Shown: positions 8,144-17,143, numbered from the stretch's first letter. The stretch is 64,000 nucleotides of DNA from JANYGM01 sp043764015 (GCA_043764015.1 JAYUKY010000104.1:1-64000), one strand, 5' to 3'. A program made the numbers and translations. Notes: generated from the sequence alone by a model not told the origin.

Positions 8144-8175
8144 TTTGCATAAAATCTAAAAAATCCGTATTTTTG
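8144..8175 (+). promoter_or_regulatory. Bacteroidota -33/-7 promoter for the hydroxylase gene
   Basis: TTTG (8144-8147), a 20-bp spacer and TATTTTTG (8168-8175) fit the Bacteroidota consensus. The start codon at 8237 lies about 60 bp further on. Confidence 0.7.
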
Positions 8176-8236
8176 TGCCTAATATTAACTACCAGTAACT
8201 ACAAAATGACATTTATTTACATACATTTACTCATCA

Positions 8237-9124
8237 ATGAACGAAGTAAATCCACTTGAAACGTTTATGGCGTGGGCAGTGCCACCTATTTACCTATTTT
8301 TTATTGCTTTAGAATTTTTTGTAGGGCATTTTATCAATCATAAGGAAGTTTATAACCTCAAAGATACGCTTATTAGTACACTTATGGGACTTTTGAATGT
8401 GGTTTTGGATTTAGTGATGCGTTTTGTCATTGGGCTTGCAGCACTTACTTATTTTTATAATCTTGCACCTTTTCAATGGCAACAAAATGCAACTTATTGG
8501 GTTACATTGGTATTTATTCAGGATTTTGCGTATTATGCCCTGCATGTGGGGGAGCATTATTGTAGGCTTTTCTGGGCGGTACATAATATACATCATTCTT
8601 CTGAAAAATTTAATTTTACGGTGGCTATCCGTTCTTCTGTTTTTCAGCCGCTTTATAAGTTCTTTTATTACATTCCGTTGGCACTTTTGGGTTTTAAGCC
8701 TTTGGATATATTGCTTGTATATGCTTTGAGCCAAACTTATGGTTTTTTTGTACATACGACAAGCGTGGGCAAACTGGGCTTTTTGGAGTGGTTTATGGTT
8801 ACGCCTTCTCATCATAAAGTACACCACGCCACAAATGAAGAGTATTTAGACAAAAATATGAGTATGGTTTTTATTATTTGGGATAGAATTTTTGGGACAT
8901 TTAAAGAAGAGAAAGAAGGTGTTGAAATTAGTTTTGGATTGTCCAAAAACCTTACTTCTTTTCACCCAAAAGAGGTTATTTTCCACGAATGGGCGGCTAT
9001 GTGGCAAGATGTCAAACACGCTCCTACGTTTTCTGACAAATTAAAATACATTTTTGCTCGTCCTGGTTGGAAACACCAACCAAAGGAAGAGGTACGAAAT
9101 AAGAAGTACGAAGTACGAATTTAA
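8237..9124 (+). CDS. Sterol desaturase / fatty acid hydroxylase family membrane protein
   Basis: This 295-aa integral membrane protein has about four hydrophobic segments and the histidine clusters of the di-iron hydroxylase superfamily: HVGEHYCR, HNIHHSSE, and the C-terminal SHHKVHH. The superfamily includes fatty-acid and sterol hydroxylases acting on lipids at the membrane; the substrate here cannot be told. It is transcribed alone from a good promoter. Its last codons run into a TACGAAG-type heptad repeat (9092-9122), so the C-terminal residues (EVRNKKYEVRI) are encoded by repeat DNA and the original stop may have been earlier. Confidence 0.9.
   Translation: MNEVNPLETFMAWAVPPIYLFFIALEFFVGHFINHKEVYNLKDTLISTLMGLLNVVLDLVMRFVIGLAALTYFYNLAPFQWQQNATYWVTLVFIQDFAYYALHVGEHYCRLFWAVHNIHHSSEKFNFTVAIRSSVFQPLYKFFYYIPLALLGFKPLDILLVYALSQTYGFFVHTTSVGKLGFLEWFMVTPSHHKVHHATNEEYLDKNMSMVFIIWDRIFGTFKEEKEGVEISFGLSKNLTSFHPKEVIFHEWAAMWQDVKHAPTFSDKLKYIFARPGWKHQPKEEVRNKKYEVRI
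9092..9122. repeat. 7-bp periodic repeat, TACGAAG type, overlapping a stop codon
   Basis: The words GTACGAA, ATAAGAA, GTACGAA, GTACGAA follow at 7-bp spacing. The block overlaps the 3' end of the hydroxylase gene, and related words occur at 6155, 36339, 44683 and 53313. Confidence 0.6.
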
Positions 9125-9349
9125 AGTATTCATTATTAAGTTATTGTAAAAATAAAAAGATGAGATTATTTAATTTCTGTTCCCAAAATTAATAGAAAAA
9201 GAATGTTTAGCTTAAAAATAATTTATTGAAATATTTTCTTTTTGGTTTGATTTTTGTAGATTTTTTTTTAGTTTTGCCTTACTTGCACCCTAAGGGTGGA
9301 AATTACCAAAATAATCATTTCATTTACCTAAATTCTAATAAATACCGTT

Positions 9350-9460
9350 ATGGGAAAATCACAAGATGCCAAAAAAGAAGTCAAAAAAGAGCCTGCAAAG
9401 ACTACAAAAGAGAAAAAAGCAGCAAAAGTAGAGAAAAAAGCAAGCAAAAAATACGAATAA
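9350..9460 (+). CDS. 36-aa lysine/alanine-rich mini-protein
   Basis: An ATG frame of 36 codons encodes a very basic peptide rich in Lys, Ala and Glu (MGKSQDAKKEVKKEPAK at the N-terminus, ending KKASKKYE). It resembles the tails of histone-H1-like or nucleoid-associated proteins of Bacteroidota and has no hydrophobic segment. A longer overlapping frame from 9226 reads through the same DNA with a less plausible composition. An expressed nucleic-acid-binding peptide is the best guess, based only on composition. Confidence 0.55.
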   Translation: MGKSQDAKKEVKKEPAKTTKEKKAAKVEKKASKKYE

Positions 9461-9489
9461 ATTGTGAATTTTTTTTGTGAAGTCAAGTG

Positions 9490-9585
9490 TTTCCACCTGA
9501 CTTCAAATGCGCTTTTGAATGTTGGTTTTTGTAGTTTTTTTACTCAATCCAATAGCTAAAAGCGCATTTTGTTGTTAGGTGGAAA
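9490..9585. repeat. 96-bp interrupted inverted repeat
   Basis: TTTCCACCT (9490-9498) and AAATGCGCTTTT (9505-9516) on the left match AAAAGCGCATTT (9558-9569) and AGGTGGAAA (9577-9585) on the right. A smaller hairpin GTTAGGT/ACCTAAC lies within the right arm. It follows the mini-protein gene and could terminate it, or be a decayed mobile element end. Confidence 0.55.
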
Positions 9586-9607
9586 TACCTAACAATATAG
9601 AAATAAA

Positions 9608-9647
9608 GCACTTTTACCCGCTTTTGCCAAGCCTAAGTTGGATGTTT
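9608..9647. repeat. Short direct repeat, copy 1 (partner at 10091-10140)
   Basis: CACTTTTACCCGCTTTTGCCAAG...AAGTTGGATGTTT recurs at 10091-10140 with a few changes and small gaps. Both copies lie just beyond the 3' end of a minus-strand gene. The 13-base string TTTCTACCCCACT of the second copy also occurs at the 3' end of smc. Confidence 0.6.
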
Positions 9648-9653
9648 GTTTTT

Positions 9654-9976
9654 TTAAAATTGCTTTTCAAGCGTTTCTCCGTTTAATTTATATACGCTTC
9701 CATCTGTCATTCCAAACCATAATTTACCATTTTTATCTTCATAAATTGAGAGCGCAAAATCACTCGTCAGTCCTATCTTGGTGTAATTTTTCATAGCTTT
9801 TCCATCAAATTTCCATATACCACCATCTCTATCTCCAAACCAAATATTTCCTTTGTTATCTTCAGAGATTGTAAAAACGTGTTCCAATGTTCCTTGAAGT
9901 GATTTGAATTTTCCATTTCGTTTACTATTGGGGTCAATAAGAGAATTAGACAAATCATTTTTGTTATTTTATTCAT
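9654..9976 (-). pseudogene. Remnant of a propeller (Reg_prop) protein, frameshifted and truncated
   Basis: A start codon at 9976 opens a typical signal peptide (MNKITKMICLILLLTPIV), but the frame then loses similarity. The neighbouring frame carries two Reg_prop-type beta-propeller repeats with the hallmark DNKGNIWFGDRDGGIWKF and DKNGKLWFGMTDGSVYKL. Joining them needs one frameshift near 9920-9950. Intact relatives are hundreds of residues long and feed propeller domains to sensor kinases; only about 100 residues remain. A genuine small gene with a TTG start at 9953 is less likely. Confidence 0.65.
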
Positions 9977-10090
9977 TTTATATTTTTCTAATATGACACG
10001 CAACGTGTTAATACACGCAACTGCGTACTTTCTACAAACATAATGAAAGTAAATTTATTATAAAAATAATATAAAGATTTGTTTTCATTT

Positions 10091-10140
10091 ATCACTTTTC
10101 TACCCCACTTTTGCCAAGTCCAAGTTGGTGGATGTTTTTA
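10091..10140. repeat. Short direct repeat, copy 2 (partner at 9608-9647)
   Basis: CACTTTTCTACCCCACTTTTGCCAAG...AAGTTGG..ATGTTT matches 9608-9647. On the minus strand it can be read as NLDLAKVG then stop, close to the SMC C-terminus (GLAEIVG then stop), hinting that it derives from a duplicated smc tail. Confidence 0.55.
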
Positions 10141-10656
10141 TTTTTTAGTAGTTGAAATTAGTTTATTATCATCATAAATTTCCGTTTTTAGAACAACACC
10201 TGTCTCAGAATAAGATGTCCATTCGCCTTGCTTTTTACCTTGCAACCAAAACATATCTTCTTTTAATTGTCCATTGTCATAATAAGCTCTTGATATACCA
10301 TTTGGTATATCTAATATGTATGACTCTTCGTATTTTAATATGCCATTATCGTGAAAGTATTGCCATAATCCGTGACCTTTTCCATCTTTCCAATAGGAAT
10401 TATAACGTAATTTACCATTTTCTAACCATTCTTGCCATTGACCATTCGCTATACCATTTTTAACAGTTATCCAAGTTTTGGATTTTCCATTTGGATAGTT
10501 TTCAATTAAAAAACCTGTATATGGTTTTCCTTCAACCGTAGTTAATTCAATTCCATTTATTGTTGTTTTTTTGGTTTTAGAAACATCAATAAATGATTGT
10601 CCGTTTACTGAAAATGCTACAAAAAAGACTATAAATACTGAAATAATTGTTCTCAT
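10138..10656 (-). CDS. MORN-repeat (YwqK-type) exported protein
   Basis: This 172-aa protein has an N-terminal signal peptide ending near VNGQS and then four or five MORN-variant repeats of the form NGxxKxxxxWxxGKxxGxWxxY. Related proteins are often annotated as YwqK family antitoxin proteins, but that label has little meaning without a toxin partner, and none is adjacent. The repeats suggest a beta-hairpin ladder in the periplasm or on the outer membrane. It lies between two gene remnants and behind smc, in a region of apparent gene turnover. Confidence 0.75.
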   Translation of the reverse strand: MRTIISVFIVFFVAFSVNGQSFIDVSKTKKTTINGIELTTVEGKPYTGFLIENYPNGKSKTWITVKNGIANGQWQEWLENGKLRYNSYWKDGKGHGLWQYFHDNGILKYEESYILDIPNGISRAYYDNGQLKEDMFWLQGKKQGEWTSYSETGVVLKTEIYDDNKLISTTKK

Positions 10657-10668
10657 TTTATGTTAGAT

Positions 10669-10841
10669 TTAGTTGTTAAATAATTTTTCAATTTGCAAGT
10701 ATTTAGTTTCTAGATAGTAAATGCTCCAAATGCCATCTTGTTCATTTTTTTTTGTTTTCTCTTGTAAAAAAGAAGTACTTACCATCTTGAGAAAATCTAG
10801 CACCTGCTTCCTCGGCTTTTTCAATTCTCCAAAAAACCTTT
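10669..10841 (-). pseudogene. Remnant of a PD40 (WD40-like) propeller protein
   Basis: Directly after the smc stop codon the minus strand can be read as GARFSQDGKYFFFTRE, then after one frameshift as NEQDGIWSIYYLETKY and a TAA at 10669-10671. This is the C-terminal end of a PD40/TolB-like propeller (SPDGKYLFF...DIYWVD pattern). There is no start codon or upstream part, so it is a fragment left by deletion or by insertion of a neighbour. Confidence 0.55.
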
Positions 10842-13800
10842 CTACCCCACTATTTCTGCTAGTCCACGCAAATCCACAGGCACGAGTTTAGACACGCCAG
10901 GGTCTTCTGGGTACATTGTTACACCATACATAATGTCCGTAGATGCCATTGTGCGCTTGTTGTGTGTAACAATAATAAATTGTGACTCTGCAGAAAATTT
11001 ACGTATAATATTGTTAAATTTATCCACGTTGGCATCATCTAAGGGTGCATCAACCTCATCAAAAATACAAAAAGGCGCAGGTTTTATCAGATAAATAGCA
11101 AAAAGCAAAGACGTTGCCGTAAGCGTTTTTTCTCCTCCAGAAAGCTGATTTATGCTCAAAGGGCGTTTTCCTTTGGGTTTTGCAACAATATCAATAGCAG
11201 ATTCTAACGGATTATCAGGGTTTACGAGTATCAAATCACAGGTATCTTCCTCTGTAAAAAGTGACCTAAAAACCTTCTGAAAATTCTCTCTTATTTGTAC
11301 AAAAGTAGTCATAAAATTACCCTTTGCAATGGTATCAATCTCCAAGATAGTTTCCAAAAGCACGTTTTTAGCCTTCAAAAGGTCATCACGTTGCGCAATA
11401 ATAAAATCATTACGTTCTTTGACTTCGTTGTATGCCTCCAACGCCATAGGATTTATTGCGCCAATATTATCCAAATAGCCTTTTAACTTCTGAACTTCCA
11501 AATTTAGTTCTACTTCTGTTTGTATGATTTTGATGCCACTTGCTGCCTGCATCACGTCTTCCAAATCCACGTTAAACTCCACAGAAAGGCGTTCTTTGAT
11601 AGCTGCAAGGCTTAATTTGGTATCATTAAACTTATTTTGAAGTTCTGATAAAAGGCTGTCAGTAAGTTCTCTATTGCGTTGAATTTCCTTTGCTTCTTTC
11701 TCAAAAACATCAATATCACCACGAGATTTGTAATAGTCCTTTTCCGCCTCATTAACGCCCTTTTCCATAGCTGTTTTCTGCTCATACATACCTATAAGCG
11801 TGTCGTCTCCCTCGTCAGATGCGTTGTTAAGTGTCTCAATATCATCTTTAATGCGTGTTATCTCTTGCTGATTTTTGTCTAAACGTGCCTGAACGGTATC
11901 CAAATTAGCTTGTTTAAAGCTAATTTCCTGCTTTATGGCATCTAAACGGCTTTGTTGTTGCAAATAACGCACATTTTGCTGATTAAAAGCACCAGATTTT
12001 TGTGCAAGGGCTTCAGTTTCAAAGTCTTGCGTTTGTTTGATAGTATTTATCTCTGTTTGGAGCGTGTCAAGTTCTATTTTGGCAACTTTTATTTGAGGAG
12101 AAAGTTCGTCTATTTCCTCTAATAATTCCGCTAATTTACCCTCCAAATCCTCTTTTTGGGTTTGATTGGTTGTAATAAGGCTTTGCATTTGCTCCTGACG
12201 AGTACGCACAGAAATAAAACGCTCATTTATTTTAGCAAAATCTTGCTGAATTTCTCTAATTTGTTGTTTTTTGGTATTTTGGCGAAGTTCTTGAAGTTCT
12301 GTTTGTTTATTTTGAAGATGGTTATTTTTCTCTTGTAATTCTTCTTTTAAACTAATAATTTCTTTCTCCAAAAGTTCCATATTTTTGGCACGCCCAATTT
12401 TTTTTCCTTCAAAAGCACCCACAGAACCACCAGAAACGCTATATTTGCGCCTGCTGATTTGTCCGTTTTGAGTAATAAAAATAGGTTGATTGTTTTTTTT
12501 GTTATTTTCTTTACTATTTTCTGATGTATTTTCAGGTAGATTTTGAACAATAAAAACATCTTCCAAAATATGCGCCATTAAGTTTTGGTATTTTACATCA
12601 AAATCTGCTATTTCAAGTGCAAAAATGGCATTTTTTGGTTTATTTTGGTTGTTATTTGCTGAATTATTTTCTGCTTTTTTTGCTTGAAAATTATTGAAAT
12701 CTTCTAAAATAAAAAAGTTAGCTTTTCCTTTTTTGGCATCACTAAGTAATTGAATTGCATTAAGTGCATCTTCTTCACTATCAACAACATAATAATTCAT
12801 CAAAGGCTCAAGATAATTTTCAATAGCAATTTTATATTGTTCTTCACAACTCAAAATATCAGACAAAAAAGGCGTTTTTACATCAAAAACTATTCCATTT
12901 GGGTTATTTTGACTATTTTGACCGCTTTTTCTCAAAAATTTGATAGCTTCAGGAAAACCCTCCAAATTATCAACCAAAGATTTGGTAAGATTATATTCAT
13001 TTTGCTTGGCATCAATACTTCTATTTAGCACCGTTTGCGCAGTTTTGACAATCTCTATTTCCGCTAAAACCTGCTCTATTTGCTCCTGAATAGCTATTTC
13101 TTCATTATTAAGCCTTTCCAAAGCATCTTTCGTATTTTGTAGTTCTTCTTGTACCTCAAAAAGCTCATCTTCATACTCACTAAGGTTCATAGCACGCTGT
13201 TGCGCATTACTAACGGCTTTTTCTAGTTCTTGTTTGGCAGAAGAACTTTGTGTTTGACGAATTTCGTAAGTTTTGTTTAATTCGTAGTTTTCTTGTTGTT
13301 TTTTATTGAATTGTGCCAACAAAATCCCTGTTTGTGCTTGTATAGAGGCAGTTTTTTGTTGTTGGTCTTCATATTCTTCTTTTCTTTCTGCTAAATCTTT
13401 TTTATATTCGTCTAAAATTAAAATATTTGTAAGTACATCATTATCAAGTTTTTGTATTTCTAAAACATTTTCATTTTTGCGCTGATTGTCTTGGTCTATC
13501 AAATCAAGCAGAGAAACTTGTCTATCATTTAAAAATTTTAGACGTTCGTTTTTGATTTTTTTCTCACTTTCATAATTACGAATATGCCCCACGTACTCAT
13601 TTAGGGCTTTTTGGCGAGATGCCAAAAGTTGTTCTTTGGTGATAATTTCTGTTTTATCTTTTTCAATAATTGCTTCTTTTTCAGTAAGTTGTACATTTAA
13701 TTGGAGTTTTTTATCATTTTCAGCATCAATTTTCTTACCTAAACTTAAAAACGTATCTCCACGTTCAGAAACACTTTTTTGAGCAAGCAAAATGCTTGCT

Positions 13801-14471
13801 TGCTTGTATTCCTCACGAGTTTTGTAGTATTTTTCAGTCTTTTTAGCTTGTTTTTCAAGTGCTTTTAGATTTTTATCAATTTCAAACAACAAATCTTCCA
13901 CACGAGCCAAATCTTGGGACGCATCATCAAGTTTTTTGAGGGTTTCTTTCTTTCTAATCTTAAATTTTGAGATGCCAGCGGCTTCTTCAAACAAGTTTCT
14001 ACGAGAATTTTCTTTGTCGTTAAGAATTTCATCAACCATTTTTAGCTCAATAATAGCATAACTATCAGAGCCAATTCCTGTATCCAAAAACAAGTTAGTA
14101 ATGTCTTTTAAGCGGCAACTGACGTTATTGAGCATATATTCACTCTCGCCTGTGCGGTACAAACGGCGTGTGATTGTAACTTCCGAGTATTCTGTAGCAA
14201 GTAAATTTTTGGTATTTTTGAAAGTGAGAGAAACCTCTGCCATTTGCAGAGGTTTTCTCTTGCGAGTACCATTAAAAATGATGCTTTCCATCTTGTCGGA
14301 GCGCAAAGCCTTTGTTTTTTGCTCACCCAATACCCAACGTATGGCATCTACTACATTTGATTTTCCGCAACCATTTTGCCCCACAATGCCTGTTACGCCC
14401 TCATCAAAATTGATAGTAACTTTGTCGCCAAAACTCTTAAATCCTTTTATTTCTAGCTTTGTGAGTAGCAT
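10842..14471 (-). CDS. smc: Chromosome segregation protein SMC
   Basis: SMC is the ATPase core of the bacterial condensin that compacts and segregates the chromosome. The 1209-aa protein has the full plan: Walker A GQNGCGKSN at residues 31-39, a long coiled coil, a hinge in the middle (around 500-690), a second coiled coil, the ABC signature LSGGEK at about 1110 and Walker B FCIFDEVDAPLDD at about 1134-1146. The hinge region carries asparagine-rich low-complexity insertions (ENNSANNNQNK and ENSKENNKKNN), unusual within a hinge. ScpA and ScpB are not in the window. A -7-like TATTTTTG (14513-14520, minus strand) precedes it. Confidence 0.97.
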   Translation of the reverse strand: MLLTKLEIKGFKSFGDKVTINFDEGVTGIVGQNGCGKSNVVDAIRWVLGEQKTKALRSDKMESIIFNGTRKRKPLQMAEVSLTFKNTKNLLATEYSEVTITRRLYRTGESEYMLNNVSCRLKDITNLFLDTGIGSDSYAIIELKMVDEILNDKENSRRNLFEEAAGISKFKIRKKETLKKLDDASQDLARVEDLLFEIDKNLKALEKQAKKTEKYYKTREEYKQASILLAQKSVSERGDTFLSLGKKIDAENDKKLQLNVQLTEKEAIIEKDKTEIITKEQLLASRQKALNEYVGHIRNYESEKKIKNERLKFLNDRQVSLLDLIDQDNQRKNENVLEIQKLDNDVLTNILILDEYKKDLAERKEEYEDQQQKTASIQAQTGILLAQFNKKQQENYELNKTYEIRQTQSSSAKQELEKAVSNAQQRAMNLSEYEDELFEVQEELQNTKDALERLNNEEIAIQEQIEQVLAEIEIVKTAQTVLNRSIDAKQNEYNLTKSLVDNLEGFPEAIKFLRKSGQNSQNNPNGIVFDVKTPFLSDILSCEEQYKIAIENYLEPLMNYYVVDSEEDALNAIQLLSDAKKGKANFFILEDFNNFQAKKAENNSANNNQNKPKNAIFALEIADFDVKYQNLMAHILEDVFIVQNLPENTSENSKENNKKNNQPIFITQNGQISRRKYSVSGGSVGAFEGKKIGRAKNMELLEKEIISLKEELQEKNNHLQNKQTELQELRQNTKKQQIREIQQDFAKINERFISVRTRQEQMQSLITTNQTQKEDLEGKLAELLEEIDELSPQIKVAKIELDTLQTEINTIKQTQDFETEALAQKSGAFNQQNVRYLQQQSRLDAIKQEISFKQANLDTVQARLDKNQQEITRIKDDIETLNNASDEGDDTLIGMYEQKTAMEKGVNEAEKDYYKSRGDIDVFEKEAKEIQRNRELTDSLLSELQNKFNDTKLSLAAIKERLSVEFNVDLEDVMQAASGIKIIQTEVELNLEVQKLKGYLDNIGAINPMALEAYNEVKERNDFIIAQRDDLLKAKNVLLETILEIDTIAKGNFMTTFVQIRENFQKVFRSLFTEEDTCDLILVNPDNPLESAIDIVAKPKGKRPLSINQLSGGEKTLTATSLLFAIYLIKPAPFCIFDEVDAPLDDANVDKFNNIIRKFSAESQFIIVTHNKRTMASTDIMYGVTMYPEDPGVSKLVPVDLRGLAEIVG

Positions 14472-14553
14472 TTTTTGTTGTTGAGGTTGATTTTATTTTT
14501 AAAATTGGAGTGCAAAAATAAGATTTTTTTGGAGATTTTTGCTACTAAAATCA

Positions 14554-14590
14554 CAAAAAAATACGTTGTAAATATTTTACAACGTATTTT
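14554..14590 (-). terminator. Rho-independent terminator after mazF-like gene
   Basis: ATACGTTGTAAA (14561-14572) and TTTACAACGTAT (14576-14587) form a perfect 12-bp stem, with an A-tract at 14554-14560 that becomes a U-tract on the minus strand. Confidence 0.8.
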
Positions 14591-14609
14591 CCATATTTCT
14601 TTATAATTT

Positions 14610-14972
14610 TTACAACGCTAAAGTATCTAAAAGTGTAGCTTGTATTTTCTGAAAATCAAGGTCATCTAAAACGCCAGATTTTTGCTCCACTCTTTCAACA
14701 GAAATAGTTCTTATTTGATGACATAAAGCATTAGAATCTTCAGTCAGCCCATTATTTTCAGTAGGAAGTATTTTTGTAATGTAGGAAGGGTAATTAGATT
14801 TTAGTTGAGTTGTTGTAAATGGTACTACAATCAGCAAACCAAGTTTACTAAACTCTTTGATTACCACACAAGGACGTTTATTACCTTGTTCGTGTCCTTT
14901 GACTTCTCCTCTTGCTACGCTACCCAAATTCACCTGAATAACATCACCATTTTTATAATTTTCTATACTCAT
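14610..14972 (-). CDS. Type II toxin-antitoxin mRNA interferase, PemK/MazF family
   Basis: The 120-aa product has the PemK/MazF fold marks: GDVIQVNLGS near residue 9, the GNKRPCVVI segment with the conserved Arg-Pro near 31-39, and VVPFTTTQ near 49-56. Such toxins cleave mRNA at short motifs. The usual 70-90 aa MazE antitoxin is absent; instead a 254-aa gene lies 7 bp upstream on the same strand and is the obvious antitoxin candidate. A strong terminator follows. Confidence in the family is high; toxicity is inferred. Confidence 0.9.
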   Translation of the reverse strand: MSIENYKNGDVIQVNLGSVARGEVKGHEQGNKRPCVVIKEFSKLGLLIVVPFTTTQLKSNYPSYITKILPTENNGLTEDSNALCHQIRTISVERVEQKSGVLDDLDFQKIQATLLDTLAL

Positions 14973-14979
14973 TTGATAT

Positions 14980-15744
14980 TTAAAGGTTTATCCAATCTTC
15001 CAAGCCTAAATCTGCTAATTCTTTTTGTTCTTTGATAAAATCAACTTCAAAATCAACACTTTCTTCTTCTATTTTTTTGCTACGTGGCACTAAATAGCCT
15101 AATTGCATAGCAAGAGCGGTATATTCTTGTGCTACATCAACTACTAAAAAACATAATTCATTTATTTTCTCGTCAGAGAGAACCATTTTACTTTCACTAA
15201 TGATATCTGTTGCCAAAATCACCCATTCTATGTGCAAAGACGCATTTACAAACGCCCTAATTTTTTCTGAAAAAGCATCATTAATATATTGTAGTGATGC
15301 CTTAAACACGTTGTAGTCAATATCTAACATTCCAAAACCTGCTACATTTGTGCTATTCTCTATTTGATTATTTTTCAATTGCATTCCTATCACGCCTTCT
15401 GCTACTCGTTTATTACAACGCAGAGCAAACAAAATATTTTCTGTTAGCGTTTCTAATTGTGGATTTTCGCTAAACTCTTCTATTTGAGGCGTAATATCTT
15501 TTATTACTTCCAAAATATTGTTATCAGAATTAACTGAAAGCCATTTTAGGGCTTTTATTCTAAGATTAAAAACTTGCGCAAGCATTTCCTCTGATTGTCT
15601 TTCTATTTTTTTATCAGAAAGCAAAAGTGTTTTTATATCATTAGAAAGCAATTCTATGGCATTTTGCAATGGGATTTCAAGTTGAGAATAAAGGTTATTT
15701 CTCAACTGAAACATTAAAATATTTTCTTTTGCTATGGCAACCAT
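14980..15744 (-). CDS. Putative large antitoxin/partner of the MazF-type toxin
   Basis: This 254-aa protein is largely helical, acidic and without membrane segments; I do not recognise its main domain. The C-terminal KEQKELADLGLEDWINL resembles the short acidic/aromatic tails by which antitoxins bind MazF toxins. The ATG at 15744 is preferred to the upstream one at 15777 because a -7-like TATCTTTG (15767-15774, minus strand) lies between them. It ends 7 bp before the MazF-type gene, the usual antitoxin-first order. Function as antitoxin is inference from position and tail. Confidence 0.65.
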   Translation of the reverse strand: MVAIAKENILMFQLRNNLYSQLEIPLQNAIELLSNDIKTLLLSDKKIERQSEEMLAQVFNLRIKALKWLSVNSDNNILEVIKDITPQIEEFSENPQLETLTENILFALRCNKRVAEGVIGMQLKNNQIENSTNVAGFGMLDIDYNVFKASLQYINDAFSEKIRAFVNASLHIEWVILATDIISESKMVLSDEKINELCFLVVDVAQEYTALAMQLGYLVPRSKKIEEESVDFEVDFIKEQKELADLGLEDWINL

Positions 15745-15808
15745 TTTTTTGATATTTAATTTTAGACAAAGATACAATTTTTTGGAGATTTTTTGAAATA
15801 GTTTTAAT

Positions 15809-17137
15809 CTAAGTTGGATAAGAATTAAGCCAATCTCCTTGCTCTAATTTAAGTTCTATTTCATCATAAATAGCATTTCCTATCATTTTTGCAAAAATTT
15901 CTATTTCAGAAGTTGTAGGCAATTGATGATATAACTTCTTGATAGTGTGATTTTTATCTTCAAAAGAAATTGTATAAAAATATTCTTCAAAAGCAAAATC
16001 AACACGAACATCTACATCAAAAACATTCATTCCTGCTTTTTTAAAGCCATTAAGCCAAAATATCAATTCTAATTTATGAATATTATTTGTTTCAGCTTCA
16101 ATTTGCATCAAAAATCCATCTATTTCTTTGTATCTAAAATAAGAAAATGATATTTCAGTAAAAAAATCTCTAAATTTATTAACTACTTTTTCTATTTCTG
16201 TTACAAAAGAATTATCTTTTGTAAGGTTCGTTACAAGATTTTCTACAATTTCCTTCGTTCTTTTCGTGGTTTCTTCTTGCGTTTGCAGGCTGATTTTGAG
16301 CAAAGCTAATTTTTTATCCAAATCATCTTCTTCATCAATATTTTTGCCTTGAATAGCATCATTTACAAGTTCCAAAGATGCATAAAGCAAATCCAACATA
16401 AAGCCAAAATACAAATTTTTATCACCATTATAACATTGAATATCAGCTAAATGCTTAAAATAAACATCTCTTTTATCTGTTTTTATGATAATGGGCGGAT
16501 AGCCAAAAGCTACCAAAATAATATTCATCAAAATCCGCCCAGTTCTGCCGTTTCCGTCATAAAAAGGGTGAATATTTACATAGCGCAAATGAAACTCAAA
16601 AGCAAGCAACACAGGATTTAAGGCTACTTTTTGATTACTTTTAATTTTGTCTATTTCTGCATTAAGCCAATTTGTAAGGTTGTGCATAGCTTCTTTTACC
16701 TCACTAACAGGCACAAAAGTGAATTTTTCACCTCTATAATTCATAACCTCATTATTTAATATTTTCCATTTCCCTATTTTGTTTTGATTTTCTGGATTTT
16801 CTTCATACATAATGGCTTTGTGGAGTTCTAATATTCTTTTTTCAGAGATATTTACCTCCCATTTTGCCATTTTTAAGACATCTAAAACCATATTGTCGTG
16901 TCCACTCATCTCAAAAACGTCTTTTAACGGCTTTCCCTGCACATCTATCACGCCTATCATCACGTTGCGAGTTTCGTCTTTGGTGAGTGTGCCACCTTCC
17001 ATTTTATTGGAATGATAATTCCACTCTAAACGGAATTTATAGTTAATTTTTTTGAGAATATCAACAGGAATTTTCCCAAAAGCATCTATTTGCGCTTTCA
17101 GGGTATCTATTTTGGTTATTTTATCTTCTATTGTCAT
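15809..17137 (-). CDS. Fic family protein (putative AMP transferase)
   Basis: This 442-aa protein carries the complete Fic motif HPFYDGNGRTGR at residues 190-201, used to transfer AMP (or another nucleotide) to target proteins. An N-terminal inhibitory motif of the form SxxxEG (SNKMEG, 43-48) indicates a self-inhibited class II Fic. The C-terminal 190 residues are charged, probably coiled coil, and not recognised. It starts 6 bp after the murE stop on the same strand, which suggests co-transcription, and lies upstream of the MazF pair. Targets are unknown. Confidence 0.92.
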   Translation of the reverse strand: MTIEDKITKIDTLKAQIDAFGKIPVDILKKINYKFRLEWNYHSNKMEGGTLTKDETRNVMIGVIDVQGKPLKDVFEMSGHDNMVLDVLKMAKWEVNISEKRILELHKAIMYEENPENQNKIGKWKILNNEVMNYRGEKFTFVPVSEVKEAMHNLTNWLNAEIDKIKSNQKVALNPVLLAFEFHLRYVNIHPFYDGNGRTGRILMNIILVAFGYPPIIIKTDKRDVYFKHLADIQCYNGDKNLYFGFMLDLLYASLELVNDAIQGKNIDEEDDLDKKLALLKISLQTQEETTKRTKEIVENLVTNLTKDNSFVTEIEKVVNKFRDFFTEISFSYFRYKEIDGFLMQIEAETNNIHKLELIFWLNGFKKAGMNVFDVDVRVDFAFEEYFYTISFEDKNHTIKKLYHQLPTTSEIEIFAKMIGNAIYDEIELKLEQGDWLNSYPT

Positions 17138-17143
17138 TATGTT

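Noticed and set aside
9226..9480. 84-codon frame overlapping the lysine-rich mini-protein
   Set aside because: The composition changes abruptly halfway and the overlapping 36-codon frame is more protein-like; the longer frame is probably chance.
10138..10656. Calling the MORN protein an antitoxin
   Set aside because: The YwqK antitoxin label is common in databases for this repeat type, but no toxin gene lies next to it and the product has a signal peptide.
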